Assembly: GCA_015350385.1 (NCBI GenBank)
Contig: WNKI01000002.1
Span: forward strand, 5,827,305-5,891,304
Direction: 5' to 3'
Length of the DNA: 64,000 bases
Source of the DNA: Aculops lycopersici
Taxonomy: Eukaryota > Arthropoda > Arachnida > Trombidiformes > Eriophyidae
In this document: positions 38,616 to 48,622 of the stretch, piece after piece
Position numbering within the stretch: the stretch's first letter is position 1
How the letters are laid out: each line of letters starts with the position of its first letter
The notes under the pieces: model-generated
What the model was told of the DNA's origin: nothing
The model's input: the letters and a program-made list of their open reading frames with translations, nothing else
Databases searched by the model: none
Program-made: the position numbers and the translations under genes

Positions 38616-40520
38616 CACAACAATAGACACCTGCATTCATATTACGTAACGACAAACAGGAACGAAATGTAAATTCAGATAGTAAAGCGGGAGAGAGAGA
38701 GCGAGAGAGCGAGATAAAGAGGGAGACAAAGAGGGAGACACTAAATGATGAAACAACAACAGAAAACTTTTCGATACTTAATTAAAGCGCGATAATATAA
38801 TGTTACCGAATGACACTATGAATTACTATCACTACCACCTCCTGCTGCACCATCACAACCACCATCACTGCCACCAACTAGATCACTATACTCCATCTCT
38901 CACCTGCCAACTCGCGCCGACACCACGGGTCACTTTAATTTAGCAACCAGCAGCAACATCATAGGTGTTGTGCTGATGTGCAGATCTAGTTACCTTAGGT
39001 CCATGGAAGCACTGAGCGATAGAGGAAGAGAGAGAAAATGGTCGTACCTCTCCCTTTCTTGTGGCCATTGAACCATATGACCACCAAGCACTAGGCTTGA
39101 TGATGGAGTGGTTGGCGGGACATAATAGAAATTGCTTTGGATTAACATGACTACTGCCACCTCTACACGGGCGACATTGTAATAATCATCACGGGCACTT
39201 CTCTCCTCTATTCATCTCATCGTATGCACCTGCCAACATATGCAAATGATTATCACGTCCACGAAGCTTTTCTCCATCTCTTCCTCCGTCTCATCCTCGT
39301 CGTCTCTTTTAGCCCTGAACTTCGCGATGCATATATGAATATACACACTCACTATACTCACTCGCATAACTAGGTTGTGGTTAGAATAACAATGGATTCA
39401 GCTAGCCTCATAATGAAACACAACACAAGCCCATATTCACCTTTACCTACTTGGGTTACTCTGATCGTCAGCATTATGAACAAGCAATCAACTTTCCATG
39501 ACCTGAATCATATGTGACCACACGACGTGGGGATAGCAAAGTACACCGCCCAGATCGATAGCAGTGTGTGATCGCGTGGCTAGCGTAGTGGTCCAACTTT
39601 TTGCCTTTCTACACACGCACACAACCAGACACCTTTTCTCACTCGCAACCACCTGATCCAAATAGCCACCTAGCGCCTACCTTTGCACGCTCTTTTTACA
39701 TCGGCTTTAGTTACGCACGCATCATCGCCGAGCGCTAGTTAATTATCCTTATCAACAAGCTACCTGGCGGATATGCTCCATTCAACTCTTTTACCAGATT
39801 GATAAGCATGATTTGCATAACGGATCTCCTAATATCTAGCCTCGCTCTTCACCTACACGGCCACCTACTCACTCATTCCCGTATGGCCATTGACTCGCTC
39901 ATTCTGCACATTCGTCGACTAAAGAAGTACGAATTTGATCTAACGTAACCTAACCAAACCTATTCCAAATCACCTCGCTCACCCATCGACATGTTGAACT
40001 ACATTGCCACTGACGGCAACAATGAAATTTTGGCCGCAATCTTGATAAAATTTGGACATTTTCTTTGGACTCTTGCTTGACGCTTCTATTCTCAATCGCC
40101 CGCCCGCCCGCCCGTCTATCGCTACTGCATTTATGTCTCTCTGTCCCACACAATAACCTTGAAAACTTGACCTCGAATCCAACCAAAAAATCCTGGAATC
40201 AGCTACGCGTGGTTCGTGCCTTTAGGAGTATTCTCGAGGATCTCGAGGACAAGAGGAGCACCCACAGTATTCATTGCCTTCGAACATCACGTAGCCATCC
40301 AGTTATGAGCCAAATGGCGGCCGTCGCCGCCGCTAATCGGCAATCTACGGACGTTGTCTTTATGGATTGCGATGGACTAAACGAGCAGCAAAGTAATGAG
40401 AGCAACAACAACAATAGGCAAGCGTCCAAATCCAAACCAACAACGACCAGCAACTCTTCTACTTCACCACAAAACAAATCCCTAAGCTCTAGCCGCAACA
40501 ACATGATAATGCTTGTTTAG
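31870..40520 (+). CDS. PMCA: Plasma-membrane Ca2+-transporting P-type ATPase, intron-containing copy B
   Basis: The exons supported are 31870-35010, 35317-35610 and 40203-40520, giving 1250 residues. Exon 1 ends CAG|GTAAGT, and exon 2 begins after AAACAG. Exon 2 ends CAG|GTATGT after GLTRLQTQ, and the last exon begins after TCAG with LRVVRAFRSILED, completing the calmodulin-binding segment and followed by a Ser/Asn/Gln-rich tail. All joins are phase 0. If the exon 2 donor is not used, the frame reads on to a stop at 35743-35745 (1189 residues) with half of the calmodulin-binding segment replaced. Catalytic motifs match copy A: SSLTGESD, CSDKTGTLT with Asp489, TGDGTNDGPALKKADVG. The loop after segment 2 has a Gly-rich insert different from that of copy A. 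Further small exons may lie in the 4.6-kb last intron. The frame upstream of 31870 has no ATG. Confidence 0.88.
35011..35316 (+). other. Intron 1 of PMCA copy B, absent from copy A
   Basis: 306 nt with GTAAGT donor and AAACAG acceptor. Copy A reads straight through the same point (AVAQ then VIIVQYGG) without interruption. Confidence 0.85.
35611..40202 (+). other. Last intron of PMCA copy B with many simple repeats
   Basis: 4.6 kb from GTATGT to TTCCTGGAATCAG-type acceptor. Its first 135 bp are open in frame and code the alternative C-terminus. It contains an (AT)n run (35917-35955), CAC-type triplets around 36398-36440, a (CAA)n run (38268-38315), a 77-bp (CA)n run (38537-38613) and GA-rich DNA near 38693-38745. 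I see no further convincing coding exon, although small ones could be present. Confidence 0.6.
38537..38613. repeat. (CA)n microsatellite
   Basis: An uninterrupted CA run of about 77 bp inside the last intron of PMCA copy B. Confidence 0.9.
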
Positions 40521-42963
40521 CGTGTTGCTGCTATTTGGATATACGTATAGTTTATATGGATAAACCCCTTGAATATTATTAGCCCTTTAGATATCTATCA
40601 TCACGAACACAACCTCTCACTCCAACGACTGCCCAAAACCAAAATAATCAAGATAGAGACAGAGAGAGAAAGAGAGAAAAAACAATCAGCACCTGAGCCG
40701 GAGTAGAAGAGGACAAGGGCATCTCATTTTAGCGCGCTTGTATTGCACACCTTAGAGAAGAGTTTTTAAAGTTGCCTATTGTTTCTATGTAGATACCTAC
40801 AACTGCTAGCCCAATGTCTTAATTAACGATAGCCAGCCAGCCAACCAGCCAGCCTGTTGATATGATCCAAGTATTGATTGATTATATCACAACAACCACA
40901 ACAAATCACACGTAACACTCACAGACAAAAAGATACTTTTTGAAAACAGAACCACTTGTCAGATTAGAAGGGAAACATGAGGTATTGTTGCAGCCACAGC
41001 AACAACAACAACGATCAATTATTGAGAGCAAGTGTAAGTCGAAGATGAACAAAGTATATTTCCACATTTAATCGAATCTAGAGAAAACCATTGAGTGCAT
41101 TTCATAGAGAATTAGAATCCCATTGTACCTAGTATCATTATTACCAAAATTGTCTATTGTGCAACTTGAACTTTGACATCAAGAGAAACTAGAAAAGCGA
41201 GAAATTTACAAGCAAACAAAAATGTTACTACTACCAATATTGCTATTATTATTGATTATTAATTGATGTTATCTATTGATCTTGTAAATTTATCCTGCTA
41301 GTGACTAGAGAGAGGAAGGTAGAGCGAAACAAACGACGAATGCCAGATAGACAGACGGACAGTTTGATCGAATCGCCCGTTTGCCATGCTCCATCTTTTG
41401 AGTAATTTTTACCCATCTCACAATAAACGAAACGCCAACGAGAGGGATTCGATCGTTGGAAGTTGATTATCAAGATTATCATTATCATTATAATTTTTAT
41501 TTTCATTACTACTGCTTCTTCGTTAGTAATTGCCGTCTATCGATCAACTCCGACTCATCGTTTTAAACTCGCGACCCAAATCGTCTCTATTCCTAAGGCT
41601 ACCCACTTGTTGTTGCTGTTGTTGCACTCAAAGTCCATAGTTTATCACAGTGTAGCTCGAGCGGCTTCCTGGTCGAGCCTTCAAATAATTGAAGATCGGT
41701 CGGTATCCCAGAAAAAGGGCTGACCTTGACTCGGAAAATTCGGAGGAGATTGCGCTTTTACTCTGGCCAGTTGTTGTTGTTGCTCACACAGAGAGAGGGA
41801 CAACAACAAAAACATTAACAACAATTGCTGCCACTCGTCGTTCCAAATTCTTGTTGTTGTTGTTGTCTAGCTAGTTTGACGACTCGCTGGCCAGCTACTC
41901 GGCCGACTGGCTGGCCGGCCAGCCAGCTGGCAAGCTAAACGTCAAGCCAACAAGCTAGCTGGCCAATAATAACAGAGAAAGAGGAGGAAATGCGCCAAGA
42001 CTCTACGCTCATAACAAGTGTCAGTTTGGCAAGCTAGAGTTTGTGCGGAGCAATGAGTGAACTCTCCTCTTGCGGCCGGGAAGTTTGGCAACGAATGCAT
42101 CATGTGAGAGCCTTTAGCCAGAGACTTCGTCCGATAAGCGAGCGTCGCGCAACGGTCAGTCTCGAGTCCCGCGGCAATTGGCATTCGGCTATGGGCTGCA
42201 GACGAAACAGGTGGTTGTGCCGTAATCTCGCCTCAAGAGCGCCGCCGCAGCAGCAGCTCGAGTCACCAGAGTTGCAACCGACTTCACTGTTGCCTCTCGT
42301 TTGCTCTCTCGCTGGCTCGGTGAACTTGAACTCAATTAGGAACGGCAACAGGTAGTAGCCGAGGGAATCATCGAGACTTTGCCAGCAGAGACTAAGTTGG
42401 ACCGAAAAGACGTTAGATGCCCATAGACTTTGTGCTCGTTGATACTCGCGGGAAATTCCGATTCCGCGAGAAGTACGACGACGTCGAGATTCAGCAACAA
42501 AACTCCCTTTGCCTATCTCTCTCTCTTTCTTTCTTTTCATGACTTCAGATCCACGACGAGAACACAACAAACTCGCCGATATGAAGCTTAGCGAGTGTCA
42601 GCAGAATTCCCGCTAAGGTTCGCCATTGGAAGTGGAACGGGAAGGAGTTCACGCGGGTGGAGTCGCCTCGTAGTCCTCGTCGTCCTGGTCGCCAATTCGG
42701 AGAAAATTGTCGATTCCGTTTGGCGATCAAATTTGTTAGTTGGCCAGTTGGACTTCCGTCAGCTAAACCGAGAGTTCAGTCGCAATCTTGAAGTCGTTTG
42801 TGCCGGAGAGGAAATAGAAGGAGTCAAGTAATAGAAGTCGAGAAGTTTAGTTGAGTTGAGTTGAGTTGAGAGATTTCAAGTTTAACTATCAAGAAACGTT
42901 ATCAGGAAGTTTCAAATCTTGGTGAATAGCAAGCCGCCAATTAAACTGAAACCAACACTTCGG
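40521..42963. other. 3' untranslated and intergenic region after PMCA copy B
   Basis: No supportable gene. The first part is AT-rich and likely 3' untranslated sequence; a candidate poly(A) signal AATAAA sits at 41422-41427. From about 41880 the composition changes to the GC-richer, palindrome-rich type, with GGCAAGCTA words at 41929 and 42028. A GAGTT pentamer run at about 42847-42868 precedes the next gene. Confidence 0.5.
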
Positions 42964-45900
42964 ATGGCCAAATCGGCGCGCCCCAACATGAGGTTGGTCG
43001 CCATAAGTAGCATTACATTGGCACTATTATGTGTGCATCTAGTCAAGGTGACTTCCGTCACCGCCGCTTACGCAATTCAAGATTCGTTGCCTGCCTTGGT
43101 GCTCGACGATGAGCAGCAAATGTCAGGCAAGTCGGCTGCCGCCGCTAGTCCAGCCGTTGAGTTGCCCGTGGCAAGCGCAGAGAAACCGGTGGCTAGCCCG
43201 GCCTCATTGCCACCTGTGGAATCAGCAGCCCCAACCGTCGCCGCACCAGCGCCGGTTCCAGAGCCAGCCAAAGAGGAGGAGGCTAAGAAGCCAGCTGGGG
43301 CGCCAGAGGCTCCAGTCGAACCACCGAAGTTGATTCCATACGAGACTCAGGAAACCAAAGCAGCAGTAGCACCAACCACCGTCGCCGCGCCGGCAGCCGA
43401 GCCAGCGACGACTGGTGAGCCAGTGAAGAAGGAGGAAACAAACACTAGTCAATCTAACAACAACAACAACAACAATAACAACAAGGATTTAAATGTCCTA
43501 CTGGCCAACAAGGACGACGCCGAAAACGATCTTTCCGCCTCGCCGACTGCAATTGAGTCAGCCAAACCCTCGGTCGTGGTCTCAACTACAACCGAGACCA
43601 AGCTAGCTTCATCTCCCATTGATGAGCCGGTTGAAACAGCCAACAAGGCGCAGGGTTCGGGTGTGTCTGCAAACGACAATAGATTCCACTATGCTTTTGG
43701 AAGCACCGACAGTAAGGGTGGTGAGTCCGACAGCGGCGAGTCGTCGACTGGTTCGGATGAATCTGATCTAGCAACCACGACATCCCAGTTTGAGGGTACA
43801 ACACCCACAACCGCAGCATCGCCAAAGTTAGAGGAGCCAGCCAAAATGCCTGCAAAGGAGGTTGCAAAAGAGCCTGCAAAATCACCCTTTGATCTACCTG
43901 TAAGCCCACCTGCCGCCATTGCCTCCGAAGCGGCAACAGCTCCAGCTAATCCAGTGCAAACTGATGTTGCTCCACTTCCGGTTGATGAGCCGGCAGCCAA
44001 GCCAGCCGCTCCAGTTGTGCCCATTGAAAAGACAGAGGATAAGTTGGAGGGCAAGAAGGTCGAGTATGATGACAAGACAAAATCGATCGTGACCGAGACG
44101 GTCGAGCCGGTCAAGGAGACGAATAAGGTTGAGGCTGAGATTGTGCCCAAGGTCGACTTGGCACCATCAACTTCAGCTCAAACTTCGAGTGTCAGTTCAG
44201 CGAAGCCGGAATTTGTGGCGAGCAGCACAACTTCCGCTCCCCCGTCGACTGCCGGAAGCAGTTCAGTCGCCTCATCGAACACAACAACTGCTTCCTCAGT
44301 CAAGGTCAACGAAACTGCCAAACCTTCGGTGTCTCCCATCTTAGCCATCGCTTTGGGCACAGTCTTAAGTGCTGCCACCAACCCGCTGGGCTCTAAAGAC
44401 AAGCCAGTGGTTGTGCCCGCTACTGCTACCGCTGCTGCTGCCCCATCACCAGCTTTATCCTCGGCACCAATCGTCCCGGTGAGCTCATCATCATCAGCTA
44501 GCACCACCACCACCACTAGCACCACCACCACCACCACCAAAGCACCCACAACCCGGAAGTCGAGCACCGACAAGTGGGACAGATGGAATGGAGGAGCAGC
44601 AAGTAGTACTGCGTCGCCAACCAGGAGACGTCCAATCTTGCCGTCAATTAGACGCCGCTTCCGGCCGTACAATCGATTCAGTCCGTTCCCATGGAACAAC
44701 CAGGGTCCAAGCGTCGACTCGTACTCTCCCATAGGCGCCAACGAACCCGCTGAGTTTATGCCAAGTGAGCCGAAACCCCTACCCTCTGGTCACAATTTCC
44801 ACCATCACAACCCCAGTCATCACGTTCTTAAGCCAAGACGTCAACACCAAAGTCCAACATCATCCGATGCTAGTCCGTCCATAAATCGTTCGGGCGACCA
44901 GGAGCCATCTAACGCGACACCAGCCGTTTCGGGCTCAACTGTATCGCCGGCTCTAGAGGAGGAGTCAGTGGGAAGCGGGAGTTCAACGGCAAAACCCTCG
45001 AGCTGCTCTGGCCCAAACTGCCGCCGGCCAACAGGTTCATCGAGCAAACGCCGCCACAACCACCACCACCTGCACCATCATTTGCACAACCACAATCACA
45101 ACCATGAGCACCACCACCACAACGAAATGCCATCATCGTCCTCGAGCTCAGCCTCCTCAGTGACTGAATCCACCATCACCGGACGTAGACGCGCGCCACC
45201 GCACCACCATCGCGGCAGACACCACAACAGGAGGCCACACTTTAGTGATTCGGAGAAGGATAGCGACTACTATCCAGCATCAAGCAACGACTCGCCAAGC
45301 TTTGCCGCAAGCCCATCATCGCCCTTCGGCGGCGACTCGGAGAGCGGACTCTTTGGCGCTCCAAGCGGAAGTGGGTCAAGACCATTTGTTCCCGGCTTTG
45401 GTCTCTTCAACTCGGTCGGCTCAAGCTCACCAGGTTCGGGTTTTGATTTGTTGAACCCAATCAGCTGGTTGGACGATCTCACAAAACCGCGCCCACCACT
45501 TGGCTCCGGCTCGCACCATCCTCGAGTGCCACCTGTTGGCCCGCTTTCGGGTGAGCGCCCGAAGCCAGTTTTGGGCGATGGAGTTTACGATGAGCGACCA
45601 GGTTCTCTGCCGCACGGTGATGGCTCTCACCATCAACATGGACCTCACGGGCACAATGGACGCGAGGACTATGACTACAATCACGGACACGGTGGACATG
45701 GTGGCCATGGCGGCCACGACTATCATCATGGACGCGATTGTCACGAGCACGACTATGACCACGACCACGAGTACCACCACCGACCACATAGAGACCGCGA
45801 TCCTCACAGACCCATCGTTGAGATCGACGTCAACAACGGCGGATACGGCGGCGGTCGCAGACCAATCGGTGGCCGGCCGTACATTAGATCAGGCAATTCA

Positions 45901-46509
45901 AATTCAAATGCTAAACCCAGTGAGACTGAGCTCTCCAGTGAAGCTTCGCCAAGTTTATATGCCTCATGGAAGGCAAACGCCTCAAGTGGGCCATCGTCCG
46001 GTGCATCAACCTCTGCCTTTCCAAGTGCAAGCAACGGATTGAGATCACCTGTTGAGCAAACTCCCAGGAGAGTACCATCGCTACTGGCCCCATTTGACTC
46101 ACTTTTCAGCAGTCTAGACGACGATCTATTCAGTCTACGCTCATCATTCATCGGAGCACCAAGTGGCGGTGAGTCCACTCAAACATTCGATGCCGTTATC
46201 TCGAGTCCAAGAATTGTTCTACCTGGAAGTTCAGTTGCTGCGGCACCTAGCCGAAACGACCGAGTGGTCGATTCCTCAGTTGCCGCTGGGTCTCCATCAT
46301 TATCTTCGGAGGAGAATAAGCCCAAACCGCCTCAATCGCCATCGAGTGAGGAAGATAAAGATGGTAAGTTTCATTATAAATTAACACGGACTGACTAATC
46401 TAAATCATGAATAATAGAATAGACACACTAACGAACCATCTCATGATCCATCACACACTCTTTAGACTTCACAAGGAGATCCAAGGCTTTGGGAATTAGG
46501 CGTCCCTAA
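42964..46509 (+). CDS. Long secreted Ser/Pro/Ala/His-rich low-complexity protein, family unknown
   Basis: Two exons, 42964-46363 and 46466-46509, give 1147 residues. The donor is GATG|GTAAGT, the acceptor TTTAG, and the 102-nt intron join is in frame, adding a short basic tail ending in SKALGIRRP. The N-terminus has a hydrophobic core (LVAISSITLALLCVHLV) ending near Ala-Tyr-Ala, a good signal peptide. Met at 42988 is an alternative start that leaves the signal intact. Residues about 40-480 are Ala/Pro/Glu/Thr-rich. A Thr run, then an RRR/RPYNRF basic patch follow. The C-terminal half holds two His-rich blocks, one mixed with Asp and Gly, that could bind divalent metal. I see no globular domain. 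It may be a cuticle, silk, mucin or other matrix protein, but that is inference from composition only. Confidence 0.75.
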
Positions 46510-46566
46510 TCCACACTACCATTTCACAAAGTGGAGGCCTATCAAAATTCTTAAAACATAACCTTA

Positions 46567-46603
46567 TTTATTTGAACACATATACAAGAATATTTATAAT
46601 AAA
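46567..46603. terminator. Interleaved poly(A) signals of two convergent genes
   Basis: AATAAA at 46598-46603 (plus) serves the secreted protein gene. AATAAA on the minus strand at 46567-46572 lies about 75 bp after the PNKP stop. The two transcripts would overlap end to end. Confidence 0.6.
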
Positions 46604-46647
46604 TTGTACCTATGACAAGGTAACTCCTCAGGAAATAACCTACTTGA

Positions 46648-47589
46648 TTATGTGTTTTCGGGACTTGACACTAATTTTGGCTTTACGCCACGTAAAAATT
46701 TCTCAGGTGTTAAGAAGGGTAAATTTAAGGTTTCGGCAAACTTAATGTCTGCATCACTGTGGGATGGGTACCCGATTGCATCGCCACAATAGAAAGACTT
46801 ATCCAGATCAACAGGTAGGGATCCGTTAAAAGATGCATTGAACACTGTGTACATTCCTGTCTCAGGTTTTCTGAATTCATCCTTGTCGATGGCTACAAAT
46901 ACTGTGCAAGGAATGTTCAATCGTTGGGTTACCAGCTCAATTCTCTCTTGAACTTCTTCGAGGGCAACTATCTTTAGGCCAACTCCATTCTGATTTGTAA
47001 ACATTACAAATCGTGCCTGATTGTCACGGATAACTTGCTGCAACTTGACCTTGGTCCAAACAGAGAAGAATTGCCAATCTGTTGCGCTTTTCGGAATCCT
47101 CTTGTTGCTCTTTGGCTTTATAATTGTTCCATCGAGATCAAATGCGGCCAAGTTGTTGCTTGGCTTCCCGCCGCCGCGGTACAGGTAAATGTGGCACGAC
47201 TTCATATGTCTAAGCCACTTACTCTCATTATTCTTGTTAGCTTCCGCGTAAGCTTCCCTGAGGTCACTGTAGGAGGCTAATCTTTCTTGCTCGATTGGGT
47301 TAACTTCTTTCAATGTTTCCAGGGATTCCACACTTTCAGGTGATTCTGCTGAATCAATCTCTCTGGTTCGAGGAGACATGATTCTGGTTGATAGACTTAG
47401 TAATCCTCCGATCAATAAAGGGTTTTGGTAATATCTATGCTTGTTATTTGTTTCCCTTAGACAGGTATCACAGTTGTTATAAGGGAATTTCGTCCAATTG
47501 TATGTTAATTGGGCAGATAAAAAGGGTGATGCCGCAGAAGTGGGCCTCAGACGGCCAGCAAGAGTGGCTCGAATGAGGCGGCGCAACAT
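46648..47589 (-). CDS. Polynucleotide 3'-phosphatase (PNKP phosphatase domain only) with mitochondrial-type leader
   Basis: 313 residues, one exon. PNKP phosphatases remove 3'-phosphate from broken DNA so that it can be resealed. HAD-type motifs are clear: FDLDGTI with Asp151 and Asp153, FTNQNGVG, RKPETGMY and YCGDAIGYPS, ending with LPFLTPEKFL as in the human enzyme just before its kinase domain. The FHA domain and the C-terminal kinase are absent, as in the yeast Tpp1 type. The first 25 residues (MLRRLIRATLAGRLRP...) are Arg-rich without acids, a typical mitochondrial presequence. A second Met at residue 71 (codon at 47379) begins a leaderless form that would still contain the whole phosphatase. 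It is divergent from the V-ATPase gene, with 375 bp between starts. Confidence 0.88.
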   Translation of the reverse strand: MLRRLIRATLAGRLRPTSAASPFLSAQLTYNWTKFPYNNCDTCLRETNNKHRYYQNPLLIGGLLSLSTRIMSPRTREIDSAESPESVESLETLKEVNPIEQERLASYSDLREAYAEANKNNESKWLRHMKSCHIYLYRGGGKPSNNLAAFDLDGTIIKPKSNKRIPKSATDWQFFSVWTKVKLQQVIRDNQARFVMFTNQNGVGLKIVALEEVQERIELVTQRLNIPCTVFVAIDKDEFRKPETGMYTVFNASFNGSLPVDLDKSFYCGDAIGYPSHSDADIKFAETLNLPFLTPEKFLRGVKPKLVSSPENT

Positions 47590-47964
47590 GCTGATCTCGT
47601 TGTTTTTGGTGGAAAAAGTATCCTTAAATATTGTTGCATCGGACTAACACTTGATTACTAATCATCGATTTACCATTTTACTTGATAAGTAGAGTTGCAT
47701 TATGTCCACCACGATTAGAACGAAGTTCATGTTGTTCCATAATCCAACCATCCAAAAAGTAAACAAAGCTTAAATCTGTGCGCATTGGTGGTAGCAATCC
47801 CGCAGGCACGTCACTGACAAAAACCACAAGGTTATTTCATTATAGAAATTGGATTTCTATCATCTAGAATATTGGAATTCATGAAACATTTTTTGAAGCC
47901 AAAGATAAATTCAGGATAAAGATAGAATTTAAGAACTAGTCAATGATAGAATAATCAAATCGCA
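47590..47964. promoter_or_regulatory. Bidirectional 5' region between PNKP phosphatase and V-ATPase subunit e
   Basis: 375 bp separate the two start codons, which face away from each other. No TATA box is evident. Confidence 0.45.
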
Positions 47965-48192
47965 ATGAGCTTGTTATCTTGGATATTTTTCACAGTATTC
48001 TGGGTGGTCGTAGGAGCCTTCGCCCGATCCTTTGTTCCAAATGGACCAAATAAAGGAGTTATTCAAGTTGGATTAGCTCTATCTGCCACCTGCTGTTATC
48101 TTATTTGGTTAGCGGCTTACATGTCACAAATGAACCCTCTATTTGGGCCTCAACTAAACAATCTCACGTTGTCCCTAATGGCGCGGCATTAG
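47965..48192 (+). CDS. V-type proton ATPase subunit e
   Basis: 75 residues, one exon, from ATG at 47965. Subunit e is a small two-helix membrane protein of the Vo sector of the vacuolar proton pump. The first hydrophobic helix (WIFFTVFWVVVGAFARSFVP) is followed by the conserved turn NGPNKGVIQ. A second helix (ATCCYLIWLAAYMSQ) and the signature MNPLFGPQL follow, matching the animal subunit almost residue for residue. The usual length is about 80 residues. The acidic/Trp-containing C-terminal end of vertebrate forms is replaced by a short tail (SLMARH). Confidence 0.93.
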   Translation: MSLLSWIFFTVFWVVVGAFARSFVPNGPNKGVIQVGLALSATCCYLIWLAAYMSQMNPLFGPQLNNLTLSLMARH

Positions 48193-48622
48193 AGAAGAAA
48201 TAGGAATCGATACTCGGCCAAGCTTCCCTCACATTTCCAATCTCCATATATTCCAAGCTAGTTAGTCACAAAAAGTCGGTTATTTCATTAGAATCACATC
48301 AAGAATATCAATGGATTAAACACACAAGCATGTGATTTTGTGCAATATTCACTGTAAGATACTTTATCACCCATATCATGAATATAATCAAGATTCAGCC
48401 ATTGAGCTAATTGAAGGATAAAACGATCGAGACGAGGAGATGAGTTATGACATTGTTATTATTATTCGATAACTCACATAGGGTGTGATATATCTAATTT
48501 GTATCCCGGGTGATGGAAACCTCAGCACCTCATCAATCTAACCCGTTGGCACAATATTATGTCATCTATACAGATACAATTACTAAACTCAGTTAATCAA
48601 TACAATTGTTTTAGAATCAAAT
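48193..48622. other. 3' region between V-ATPase subunit e and TTC38
   Basis: 430 bp of AT-rich DNA between two convergent genes, likely 3' untranslated sequence of both. No canonical AATAAA was found for either. Confidence 0.4.

Noticed and set aside
43689..44150. Long minus-strand frames opposite the secreted protein gene
   Set aside because: Shadows of the Ala/Pro/Ser-rich coding strand; the plus strand has the signal peptide, splice sites and poly(A) signal.
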